Source: Prunella strophiata (lineage: Eukaryota; Chordata; Aves; Passeriformes; Prunellidae). From it: DNA of 64,000 nucleotides. Under the pieces are notes generated by a model. It was not told where the DNA came from. It made no database searches and saw only the letters and a list, made by a program, of their open reading frames with translations. Below, piece after piece: positions 1-13,300 of this stretch; position 1 is the stretch's first letter, and each line of letters opens with the position of its first letter. Where the stretch lies: NCBI GenBank assembly GCA_036583965.1, contig JAZBQD010000014.1, positions 36,566,990 to 36,630,989 on the forward strand. The letters run 5' to 3'. A program made the translations under genes and the position numbers.

Positions 1-1213
1 CAGCACTCTTAAAGCTTTTTTGAAAATGGTTTTCAAGAAGTATGCTTCTGCAATATAAATTTCTAAAACCAATTCCAGCTCAAACCTATTTTCCCAGATG
101 AACTTCTTCTAAAATCTCACTATACTACTAAGTATTATCCAAAACAGCATGAACAATTTTCTGAATTTTTAGTAAAACTAAACTCAGTGTCTGAGTTTCT
201 TTGACTCTTACTTTGATGCTGTGAAACCTATAGGAAGTTTGAACCTGGGATAAGGCACTGGGACTTAGTTGCTTAAAAACAGCACCTTAAATATACCATT
301 TTAAATATTCTGTGGTACAATAGTTGGCTCCTCACAAGTCCAAAGTGAACAGATCTGCAATGTCTTTCCTGCCAACACCAAAGGTGTGACCTGGCATGGG
401 ATGCCTTAAAATCTTGGACACCTGCCTTTGAGAATCCGAATCTCATCCAAGTTGTGTTCCTCTTAATTCTGTCAGTATCAGATGAGCTGCTGTGCAATCT
501 TTCAGGCCCTCAGGCTGTCCCTAAAGAACTACAGAAATTTGCCACTCGTTGAATTAATATCAAAATCTTCATCAAAAAAGGGTTTTAAAATGTTAACTGG
601 GCTTCAGCTCAGGAGCATGTAGCATTTGTTCAAAGAGAAAGAGAAGCAGGTGTAAGGAGCAACCTTGTCTCCTTTCTGTTCATCTATTTTTAAATCAAAA
701 TGTGGCTCCTCTATTACTTGAAACTCACCTGAAACACAGAGTGGAAAGAAAGGGGATGACACTATATTATTATCCTTTCGAAAATGGAAATGTTTCAAAA
801 TGTGCATTTTTTTCCACAGCTGAAATAATATTTTTGAAAAGAGTGTTTTTTCTATCCGACTTCAAATCAGAAAAATTCCTTTGGGAACTGCCGTTTTTTC
901 TCCGTGCAAAAATAGGACTGCAGCACTTGACATATAGATAAAATTCATTATCATAAGCACAGACACAATACACTAATATATATACAGAGGATTGCTAAGA
1001 GACAAATGTCTCTATGCATGTGTGTGATAATCCATGAATAAATGCATTTATGACTCATATGTAGCTATTTCATATTTAGAGACATCTCTATTTATGGATT
1101 AAAAGAGAATGGACTAGATTCAGGAACTTACATAAATACACACCTATACAATACTTACACAAATTATATCAAGAGAAGAAAAATGAAAATAAATTAAGAA
1201 TTTTTATCTTTAC
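1..1213 (-). other. TRHDE intron fragment downstream of exon j
   Basis: It opens with GTAAAG at 1213. I looked for the final coding segment (the YGEALF and LFQWLGK regions of TRHDE) on the minus strand and did not find it. The terminal exon or exons lie left of the window. Confidence 0.8.
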
Positions 1214-1354
1214 CTAGCATTCAGTATTTTCCATTTTTCTCTGAAAAACTTCCAAGCAAGATCCCTTCCATGTGGATTTCGTGCTACGTGGATTATCACA
1301 TCAATTGCATCCTGATCCAGGACAACTTCAGAGTTGAGAGACAAATTCAGAAGT
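1214..1354 (-). CDS. TRHDE: TRHDE exon j (last in window), helical domain
   Basis: A 141-nt exon is in phase 2 at both ends. The acceptor is TCTCACTAG|A and the donor GCTAG|GTAAAG. It encodes R-LLNLSLNSEVVLDQDAIDV, then IIHVARNPHGRDLAWKFFRE, then KWKILNA plus two bases. This matches TRHDE to about 75 residues before its C-terminus. The remaining one or two exons are not found between 1 and 1213 on the minus strand, so the gene continues past the left edge. Confidence 0.96.
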
Positions 1355-4300
1355 CTAGTGAGAGAAACAAGAACATTTAGTTTCACAAACACATTGTCTT
1401 AACAGTCAGTCCATCAGAAAAGTCTTGGAAAAAAAAAGATCACTGCTGAATTGTTTAAGTCTCCAAGTGAGTTCAGTGGTGTATTTCTATGATTCCAAAG
1501 ACTGGACACATTTATGAATCAGAAAAATCTTGATGTAAAAAGATTTCAGTAAAAGCTGAGTGCAATTTTACATGTGCACTTTTATAAAATCTGTAAGATC
1601 ACATTGGTCAAGAAATCGTAAATAAAGGGCATGGTAACAAAAAAAAATACCAAAAATTATTACAGGATTTTAAACATTTCCAATGAACAAAGGAAAATAT
1701 GGAACTGGAAAGATAAGATGTGTCAATTTTCATATGCATTAATGCAAAAGTGTAAGATGGTTTAAACAGACAGTAAACCTGTACTTGAAAAGCAAATTTC
1801 TTTCCTTTGGATTAAAGCTCAAGTGATGATCCATAACTGTTGAAGTGATTATTATTAACAGATTCAAATATAGAATATTTTTACCTGTTGAGCAAGTTTC
1901 TGTCATCACTGCATGTTAAGGCTTCTAATAGTATTTTCTTCTCAGACACTGCTGTGGTAGAATGAAATTTCATCCAAATGAACTCCCATACATCTTCATC
2001 CATCAGTGAAACTCCTGTACAGTAGACAATGTCTCTCACATTGAGAGGGAATTCTACAAGAGAAATCAGTATTAGCATTTTGGTAAACGAGCTGCCTCCT
2101 GATATTGGATACAAAGGAGGACCATTTCTGAGACTTCAAAATTACACTCCAACAGTAATGGTTTTTTTTTTTTTTAAATTATATTTGCTTCTCTTTACTG
2201 CCACCAACATCTTCCAGGCCATCCTAATGGGCTTTCTAAAGGGTAGCACATGCTTGCCATTTTCTTCATAACACCATCACATTGTCAGAAGATTATAAAA
2301 TATGGTCATGTAGTTCATCAACTCACAGTGTGCCACATAACCTACAGGTAACATAAGCTCTCCAAATTACATCTTATCGCTGTTGCTGGGCTCTGTGCCA
2401 AATCTGCTCCTCTTGTCTTTTGCACTGTTTTACAACAGGACCTGAGCAGCCAGAAACTCCTCCTTGCCTGGGCTGGAAAGTGCTTCATCTTCATACAGTA
2501 ACATACAAGTAAGAAAGGATGTGCTGTGATGATACTTAAACAGGATATTGTCAGGAGTGAAGAAAACAGAAAGATCTGGGGTTTTTTTTTTTTTCAGTAT
2601 ATAATACCAGTACAAAACCAGCTGTGTCACAGAGAACTGTAATTACTGTTAAATTAATATCAACTCAAACTACACTTAAATTACCAAATTCAGACCTAGT
2701 GTAAATATAGTATGTGCATATGTACAGTGTTCTTCTAAAAAGGTCTCAGCTGGGCTTTCAATTTCCTACCTTGCTTATGTTTCCTATACAAGTATAGAAG
2801 CTGAAACATTTGTACCAGTGTACCATTCATTTAGGCAGAAACTGTGGGCTGGAAGGACTGTCACTCTGTGTTTAATTAGTACAGACACAGCAGCAGGTGT
2901 ACCTAGAAGTGGATGTCTAACCCCAGAATAGACAGCACTCCTCATTTTCAAAATTTACAGTAAAACATATCAATTCAATGGGCTTTCCCAGCTAGACATT
3001 TTTTTGCATTCTAAGGGCCAACACCAGCAATTTTAGCAGCAGTATAGTCAGTAAGCACAGGATCATTTGCACCTCTAGGAAGGAAAGAGACCTTAAGACA
3101 ACTGATGGAGCTGACCATAGCCTAGATGTCACCATTTTCCTTGCTAAGAAAACTCTACTGCTGCCAAATCAGTAGTAGCATACTCGCAGTGCTGCAACAG
3201 ATCTAATCAAAACCATCCAATCAACTGGTCCAGGGAAAGTTTTAGGTCTGTACCTACAAGCTAAGTAATTAGGACAATGTGAAAAAACTCAGCCCTTACA
3301 AACCAAGACATCGAACACAAATACTGCTTTTAAAAGGATTACCTTCAGAAACTACAAAATGTACAGCTATGAAACACCACAAACTACTCCTGTGAGAGGC
3401 TTGTAATCAGCACTGTAGACAAGGGGGTTCCTCTTGTGGAAATGAAAATTGCTTATGAAAATGCAAATATCCCCAAAGTAGTTTCTCTTTTACTATTGCC
3501 CTACAGAGAGTCCACTAATTGAATTTTGTCCATTTGTGGGGATTTTTGCTTTCTCACTCATCCAGTCATTTTGGGCATGTCTTCTATCATTATCTAAATA
3601 TCTGAAATCTCTCCAGTCTACAGTTTTTTTAGTATTAGAGATTCCTGGAAGATTGCAGTTCCAAGGCACTAGATCAGCATGTGGATGTTTGTCCCTTGTA
3701 TTAACTGAATCAAGTAGATAAAATTACCATTATTTTGGTACTGCTTGGGTTGGAACACTGCAGAATACATCCTGTTGTTAGTAAAACCTCATCTGTGCAT
3801 TCAAGGCTGCTCTCATTTTTAAAGAGCTAATATGATTGATGGATACTTCAGAAGAATAAAAATAAACATTTAAGAGCATCACTTTAAATGTCTTTAATTT
3901 GAATACTGATCCAATTTATTAAACTTTATTTTTCTCGCATTAGAGATATGATGGTGAGAATGAATTATGTAGCTAGTCGAGCTCATCTAAAAATTAAACA
4001 TTTTGGGAGAAAAAGTTAAAAATTAAACAGTTAGAAAAAAAATTAATTAAAATCATGCTGTGCCTTTACAGGGATTTCTTTTTTTTCAAGAGTGAATTAT
4101 AAAGCTCTACAATGAGCTAAGAATAATGTTCTAAGTCCTAATTAATTGGTACACATTTGCTCCTATTTAAAGTATGTTCGAACAATTGAAGATACACTTA
4201 TAAAATTGGACCATAATTATTTATCTTCTGGGGAAATTGTGTTCTAATTTTTTTAAATGTAAATGCACACAGTTTTGACAGTTCTTTGATTAAGTAACAA

Positions 4301-7300
4301 GTTTCAACACCATTTAGGGTTCTATTTGACAAAGAAAATTAATCAGGAACATTATTCTTATTTTTGCAACAATTTAACATTTAACTGAAGCCTATTTTTC
4401 TTGATGACTATATTTATAACCTTGTTTAATAGGCTCAGATAAGAAACAAGAATGAAGTATTAGTACTTTGTTGGCAGATCTGTAATACAGATTCTATTAT
4501 AAAGAAGAGCACCATACAGCTTATTTTTAAAAACTTCAATCCCAAATCTTATACTCCCATTCTCTATTACAAACTCCTGGAGTCATGCTGCTGGCACCAT
4601 GGTGCAGAAAGAGGAGGACATGATCCTCTGCCATAGCACATACCCAGTCTAAAGAGAGAGGGCAAAACCTTTGCTTGAAAACTGAGGTACAGAGCTGTGA
4701 TGGGCTTGACATTCAAGTGCATGTTCCCACCTTGAATTCAGGGGACATTAACTGAGGATGTGGCTGCTCAAGGTGTCTGGGGCAAAGCTATGCACAGTCC
4801 CTGTCCTGTGCTCTCAAGTTTCAGGTATCACATGGGTCTGACAGAGGCACACAGAGAATACATCATCCCTCAAGGGATGGTTACTGCTATTGCTCCTCCC
4901 CATTCCTATTGCAGGTCTCCAGAGTCAAGCTTTTCAACACTGATTTTAACAACTGAGTGATGAGTTAAGTACTTCCTTGCGGCACCAATCCCTGAGTAAA
5001 CATGCCTTTGTCCATTCTGGACAGTTTTTGCGACAAAAAATTGGTCATTTCTGATCAATTGTTTTGCAAAGATATGGAGAGATCATCCCTGAATGAGAAA
5101 ATTGGAGGCTAATCTAGCTAAATTTTAAGGATTTCAAATTAATTACTGCTAATCCATAATCACTACATATAGGGTCATTTTAATGTGGTGACACACAGAA
5201 GTCAGAAGACAAAAACACTGCCGGAACCAGCTGCCCCATAATTCCCCGTTTCACCTTTCACAAGATGGAAGTCCTCTCTTTATTTAGACCCAGATGGTCT
5301 TTCAGAGTGCTAAGTCCTTGATTAACTCATGCACTCAACAGTGGTTTTTTCCTTCTTAAGTTTTATTGACTTGAGTGCAAGATTCTACTCAAATGTTGTA
5401 ACAACCTATTAATTAGTAAATCACTTCAGCAACATTGGCTCACATTAGCTGGCAAAGCTCCAGAAACATTTCAAAATGCATGAATAGCTATGCCTGATTT
5501 TTTTCAGTAATTAAAGCTTCTAGGGGTTGCAAACACAGAAGAAGGGATTCACTTTATTTTTTTACATTTATCAGACACTCATGTGTGAAAAAAATTTAAA
5601 TAACTCTCATTTTTTCATGTTTGCTGCTAACAATTTCCAAAAATAGCTCCTAGGCATCAATCCCTTGAAAGAACCCAGTGCCTCTTCCAAGAAACTAACA
5701 GAAGTAATTAACCTGTTGGCCATGTTCTCACAAATACTTATGTAGGAGGTTAAACTTAAGTACATTTCTAAGTTGTTGCAAGACAGCAGCACTATTGTGT
5801 CCATGTGAAACACAGAAATAAAATTATCTACCACAAGTAATTAGATAGAGAAATAAAGGAGGAAGAAAAGGAAAGAAAAAAATGCTTGTTTGGGAAAACT
5901 TTTGATTTTCTATCACCTAAGCCAGACTTCATTGAAATTACTTCAATTAATGACTGGTAATTTACTACTCCCTCAGATCTATTGGGAGATTTGTTTATAG
6001 ACATGCAACACACTCCTATTCATGCCTGCAATTGTTTTTCTGGTGGCATTTCCACTGAGTTGCTAAAGGTGCAGCCAAGTAAGCACACTGCCAACTCAGG
6101 CAGGTGGACAGATATGAATCCGTTATTCTTTGTAGAGGAAACACAAAATCTGCATGAACAAGTGTGGAGGTTCACGACTCACAAATTTGGCTTGTTGGTT
6201 ATCACTGTCCTTCAAATTATGTGACAGAAGACATTTACTTCATTATTTACACATTTCTTAATATGATAAAGAATTAACCAATGTTCCTAACCATCACAGC
6301 AGCATGACAAAAGTGAAGTGGCAAACAGAAGTCACTGAAAAAGCCCATGTCTACATTATTACACTTTAAAAGATTAGATGAGGTTGTTTAGTATTAGTGT
6401 GCAGAGAGGTAAGATTCTGATTGCATTACTTAGTAACCAAAAGTGGTTCATTTGTAATGCAAACACACAGATGTGTTCTCACTTGAAACCCACAGACAGA
6501 ACAGGAAAGTACAATTTCTTATTCTCTTTTCAGTCATCTCTGGCCCATAGCAGGACACCTTGTCCCCCACAAGAGCTTATCTGTTGCTTGTTAACCAGTC
6601 AGATAAGTGAAACAGGAATAGCTGTCTTGTAGTGAGTTCTTTTGGCACCACAGGGTTAACACAGGTCTGGCATCAGCTGCCAATAAATATCTTAATGTCG
6701 ATGTGAGGTCTAGAAGATAAGTTGATTTGTCACTGACAGACACCTCACTTTACAAACAATAAAAATACACCAAACTCTCACAAAGCAGAAATCCTCTGCA
6801 CATTCCATGGAAATGTGTGGTTTTTCCCATGAGTAGGGATGCTTGCTTCCCGGTTACTCTCACTGAGACTGAGTGAAGGAATCCATGTGCATTGTCATTA
6901 TTTCAGTGGTAAGATACATTTGATTCCTAATCAACATTATATCTTTTGCTAGCTTTAATATATGTACCTTGATGTCGTGCACTGGCTTATGTCATGCTGT
7001 TATCTACTAGTAGTTCCTTTCAGTTTTATACTGTATAGTAAGTAACTATGATTAAGATATTTTGTCTTTTATCTCCTGTCTGTTTAATAAATAATTCATT
7101 TTATTAAAATAGACCTGATCTGCAATCCTGAGTACTTGCAGGGCAGAATCATTCCTTAAATTGAAACTGTTGCCAAAATCTGAGGCTAAGACAGGACTTG
7201 TCTGAAGCTCCCACTGGTCCTGTGACATGGCCCCACCTCAGCACTCCAAGATTTCTCTGAACAATCTGGATGATTAAACCAGAACAGTTTTAAAATATCT

Positions 7301-10300
7301 GTGTTTGCATTCAGAATCGGCCATCAGTCTCTACTTCTCCTCATTCACAAAGACAGACAAATGCAAACTTCATTAACCCATGAGTTACAGAATGGATGCT
7401 GGCTTAGCCTAATTCAGTGCAACAGCCTGCACTCCTCACTGCAAACATCATCAAAACTGATCAGAGTGATTGTGGCAGAAAATTAATAGTACAAATAGTA
7501 AAAAATGCATTAAAGCTAAAATCATCCCAAAGTGATATGATATCAGCATCAGTGAAATGCATTTACAGTAAGTTTTCTAGGGTAATTAATTAAGGTATTT
7601 TTTTTCCATGTAAATGACGGCAATAAATAGCAATGGTTAAGTTTCTAAAGAAGTTAAAAATCAGAGCAAAGGAAAGTGGCTATGAGCTAGGGCCTTCCAA
7701 CAGGTGCAGTAACATCTCACAGAACATGTGCACATAACTGTGTCTGATGCAATACTATCATCTCCCACTGTTCAGTGCTGCATGTCAGCAGAAGAAAAGC
7801 AGCACCACAGCTCTACTAACAGAATCAGAACTCCTTTTTCTGCTGAAGGCAAAATCAGCTGTCTCAAATCAAAGCAGCTCTCTCACATATTCATGTTTAA
7901 ATCATCCTGTTTAACTTTGCCCCAAGCAAGCACACATCCACAGTCAACTTTGCCAGCAGAAATGCATATGTGTTAACCCATAGCTGATGTATGGTAAGAG
8001 TAGCTGGAAGATAACTGTGCCTGCATCCAGAGAGACGTTTGTAAAAACATGCTCATGTCTGTGGGTAAGTTATGCTTCGAGACATCACTGGTGTGTATTT
8101 GAATATTGCCCTCTGTTATCACCTGTCAGGAGTTTACATATTGCAGCTCTCCATGCATTCTTTCCTGAACTTCAGAAATACATGCTTACTCAACCTATCC
8201 AAGGCAAGAAGTCTGAAAATGCTAATCCTCTTATAAACATGTTTTTCTTTCAGAATAGATGCAGTGAAGGTTAAAGGGGTTAACAAGGCTGATTATTAAG
8301 CTCAGGCAGGCATTGAATGGTAATTTTGTTAATTTTTTAGGCTGAACCACAATGCTGTTATATCTAAGGAGTGTGAATAATGTATTTCTTCACACATGAA
8401 AGCTCCACAGGGATGAGCTCAGTTAAATGAAGGTAGAAGCAAACATCTTTATTTTCAGCCAACAGTAGCTCCTCTTGTACAACACTCTGCTCTTGACTGA
8501 ATCCCAGTAACTTTACATTCTCAAACTTCAAGGGAAATTTAAACATGGTTATATGTTTTCTACTCTGTATTCTTCTGAACATTAACATGAAAGTTTCAAG
8601 GGTTTCCATTGTTCCAGTACAGGAGCAGCATATATCCCAATTTAAGAGAGTGAAAATGATTGTTTTAATATCACCATCTAGTCAGAAGTAAATACATCCC
8701 TTCAAGCAATCAGCCATTTAAAAAAAGAGTAAAATTACTTAAATTGATTGATTACAACACTGCAAGACCTACTTTGAGGTCTAACCTCAGATCTTCAGTA
8801 GAAAGAAATAATGACTGGTTTTTAACAATTGCAAGGATTAAAATATACCAATTCCTAAACCAGCAAAACAAGATGTTTCCTTACAATCTCTTCTGCTTCT
8901 GATGCTATGTGTTTGGTTTGCTTCTTTTATAAACAAATTTCTCAGTTATGCTTCTTTTTTTTTTTTTCATTGCATTTTGCCCTGAAAAAGTGGCCATGAG
9001 CAATATCACCTAAAGCCCCCTGCACACTAAGTATTTCTGGTGTTTCAGGTACTGAAGCCCCTTTTCCTTCGGATGAATGCTCTCTCATCTTTAGACTGCC
9101 TAGCTGCATCATTTCTTTTGCTAATAAAATAAATTACAGAGGCTGAGCTGAAGCTAGAAGAGGAAAGTGTGTTGCAGCATCTTAATACTGTCCCAAACAC
9201 CTCACAGACAGGTCACCAGACTTGCTTTCTGCATTGGTAGATACAGTGCTGAGGTACTAAACTGAAGTACAGCAAACTGCTGGAATCTCAGCACTACTGC
9301 TTGAAATGGTGTTGAAGAGCAGCTGTGCTGGAAAAGAAAAGGAGCAGTCATTTTCCTTGCTTTAGTGACAATATTGAAAGGCATCTTTTGCAAGGACCCC
9401 GTACTCTACAACTGCCATTTATGTATTCATTTGATATAGGTATCCTTCCTACTACCTGCAGTGCTGGACCCTTAGAGGGCCCAGTCACACTTCAGAATCT
9501 CATGTTAAGAGGCTCTTCACAGCACAGTGGCTGCTGCCAGCTGCATTTTCAGAAGCCCCTAAATCCCCTTGTAGGAAGCATGACTCTGAGCTTCTGATTC
9601 TGCCCTATGAGCCAGGCATCTAAAAATGAAGCAATACCTAAGTCACTTTAAAAATTCAAGTCTTCACAGCCTGTCAGCTGACTTCCACTTTCATGCATAG
9701 AGGCTAGTGTTGTAGATCACATACAAATTGGATTTTTTCACTAATTCCAGAAGAAAATCTCCAGCACTATAGTTGGAAATCTAAGGGTTTTTTCAAACAG
9801 TACTGAAAATACAAGAGGACATCTGGTCTTGTGCCAAGAATGACCATTATTTTACTTGGTGAACAGTGGCAAATTATTTGCACAGTAAAGATAATTACAA
9901 AATGCAAACAGTATCTGATATCATGATTACTTCACCTTCTTATGGTGAAGAGTAGATGGTAATTCATTTCTGGACCTACCAGATTAAATGTAATTACTAA
10001 AAACCACAGCAATTGTAAGCATATGCCAGTAAAACAGAGTTAGATGTTATTGTACTACCTAACACTATCCAAAACTAAATATTACAAGTAAAACAGAAAA
10101 AAACATTTCAAAAAAAAGTCATAGATTAATAATGTGGCTAAAACAGTTATGAATGTTAGCACTTCTTCAGTATTATTAATAGCACATTCTCTGTTATAGT
10201 TATTTCAGCTTTAACTGCAGTAACTGCCAGGGAATCAAAACCCTCCCTTATATGATTTACTGACTGTGCATTTATGTGGTATTTAATATCACATTTTAAT

Positions 10301-13300
10301 TTAATACTGACTTAATTTTCACTTGATTAAAATCTTGAGACACAAACCTAATTTCATTGTCTCTACTGCTTTGAAAAATTTGTGTCATCTTCCAGAATAA
10401 AGTTTTGGGGCAGAGGGGGAGGATGAGTGGTAATGTTGGAAATTATACTTTATTTTTACTGTCACAGTGACACTCACATTATATCTGTATATAAAATATC
10501 TCTGAGTACTCTGGAACTCTGTTTTTGTGCTCTGGCTATGTAAACCCACCAAAACCAGGCTTTCTGCAATCATCAGTCAATTACATGGTTTTGTTTCAGA
10601 AGAGGGAATGGTAAACCCAAGAACATTTACAGTAATTGCTACTAAGGAATGGAATAGGCAAGGATACTTTGAGTTTCTGTATCCGTCACCAACTTTTCTC
10701 ACCAGTTGTCAGAGAAGTCTGGACAAAGAGGAGTGTGAGTTTCCCCTTCTTCGTGAGGAAACAAGCTCTGAGGGAATCTTACAGGTTCTGAGGAGGCTGT
10801 TTGCAGCAAATTCACAAAGAGCTGAATTTGATGTTAAGGACATCAAACTGAGCAAAACACTTGATTGATGACAAAAAATACAAACTGGTACCTCTTAGAT
10901 GTGCTCTCTGCATATGTCTTATACTTATCTGCTTGCCCTTTGCACTTGAGCTAGTTATTGCCTTTTAAGTGTTAAAAGAGGCAGAAGCATGACTCAAACA
11001 CCATGCTAATTAAATTCTGATTGTGGAATCATTGGATTTCTTAGTAAAAAAGCAGGAAAAAGAGTCCTTGCTTTACTTTCAGGTTTCAGTGTGAGTTACC
11101 TTAAACTGAGTAAAGGTGATGTGGGATAGCTCTGATTCAACAGGATCTGAACATTCCTGAGAGATCACTGACATACCCTACGAATGCTGTTATTGTGAAA
11201 CACAAGCTGATTTTACCTGTTTACTGAGCTGCTATTACTAGTAGTTTTTGTAATGTTTCAATGTAAGTAGATAGGAAATGAGTTTTGCTCATATATTAGC
11301 TACATTCAGGATGCAAGACTGTTCTGAGAAAACTGGGAAATTCTGGAGTGCAGGATGGAACAAATCCTACAATCTTAAAAAATAAATAAAAGTGTGTCTC
11401 TATCTTCTTTGCCAGTTGTGCCCCTATTTATCAGCTGACTGTCAATCTCTATTCTGTAATTACATTATTTGCTGCAGCCATTTTTCAAAACTGTGCAGTT
11501 CCTTTGAGAAACACATTGCTTTAACTTAGTAGCTATTCTCCTCTGCCCTGCTGTGGTGCTTTTATCATAATACTCATCATATGCTGGCAACCATAATCTT
11601 CTGCTACCAAAAATGGCCCCATTGAAAGGCTAAGATGAATCTTCAGACAGCTCCTTAAATTTATTCCTTTTCTCTCTTGCTACTGTTAGTAAAGCAATGA
11701 GCTTGTGTTTTGCTATGTTTTTCTTTTCTGATGCCTCCTTTCTTAATCCTATTGGAAAGACACAGGCAGGTAGCTTTGCTGGGTGACAGCTTTTTTAACA
11801 GTGAATAATCTACTGCTGTGCATGCTAATAGGTAATGCTAGGTTTGATTAACTAATTTTGCAAATGAATATCTAAGTAAATTACTTTTGCAGACTGTTTC
11901 CAATGATTCTTTCTCTTTAATTGCCTCTTTAAATAGCTTCATACTGATTGTTGCTGCTTATGATAAGAATCCATATAAAACCCTGGGGTATATATTTCAT
12001 GGTAAATATATCTGGTGTCACCTTACACAAGAAAACCCTCCACCTCACACATATCTTACTTAAAGGAACATAGAGATACTTTCAAGCTATTTTTTTCCCC
12101 AGAAGTTTCAAAGTCATATAGGAATGTAATTTCCCTTCATGGCTGGTTTGAAAAGACACTTGGACACTTCCGTAACTGGGTATACCCATAGAGGATTTTT
12201 AAAGATTACAAAGACAGACAAAGATAAATTAATTGCAAACAAACACCGATAAGTCCAAGAAATCTCTGAAAAATCCTGCTTGTTTGTATGGCTAGAGAGA
12301 TCTGATACTTTTGCCAAGCTAATACAAAACTGTGACTAAAAATGAGAGACTTTTTCTCTTTATTTTTTTGTATTTGAAAGCAAAATATTTGCTTTTAAAC
12401 CAAAATATCATGTCATGTACAAATGTGTACAGTGTAAATATTTCACATAATCAGAAAATCTACTATTCTTTCTAAAGAAGTTGTGGTCTTAACCTATACT
12501 CCACACTGATCTCATTGTCCACAGATCACTACATACTTATATATTTGAAATTCCAGTTATTTCATATTTCTTAGATGGTTGCCTTTAAAAGATGAACTTC
12601 ATACACAATCCAGGGCTCATGTTCCTTTGCCTCAGCTGAATAAACCTGTGTCTTGACAGCCTAATTTGCATATTTGCTGTTAAACCACTATAGTGCTGCT
12701 TATGCTCAAGGCATCAGCTCTAATATTATCTGCTCTCTGAAACCTTACACGAGCTTTTCCATGTATTCCTGAATCACATTAATTTTCAAATATTCACCCT
12801 TAATTACCTTGTAACATTTCCCTCCAACACATCTCCTTCCTTACTTCCTCAGTCCTTCTGTCTCTAACCTCTATCACTTCTTTAAATGTTTAGCACCTTC
12901 TGCTCTCTTACCTCAACACAGGTTTCATGTTTGTCTGACAACATGGTATTCACTCATCTTTCTTCCTTTAAATCCATCCTTAAAACCCACCTTCTCAACT
13001 TCTAGCATAGAATTATCCAACAGTAATTTATCAGGAATGGGCAGAACCCCCTCCACCCACTCATATATGCAAAGTCAAATAATTCATTCTGAAACCCCAC
13101 AGACATTTTTAAATGACAGCCAGCAACTTCTGCTTCCTCCAGTAAAATATCAGGAGATAATTGAGAAAGAGGGCACAGCAGGCAGGAAAGGAAGAGCTGT
13201 ACTGCCTTTCAGTAGGAGAAATATGAGATACACATTTCAGCTGCACTTACCGGTTCCTATTGCTAGAAATCCAGTCAGAGATTAAGGTTGCAGCCTGCTG

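Noticed and set aside
1..1213. Terminal TRHDE exon
   Set aside because: No minus-strand match to the last ~74 residues of TRHDE was found here.
10527..10868. Plus-strand open stretch of 113 codons in intron h-i
   Set aside because: It opens with GTG, not ATG, and shows no family resemblance. A possible TTTCAG lies inside, but there is no paired exon; coding function is unsupported.
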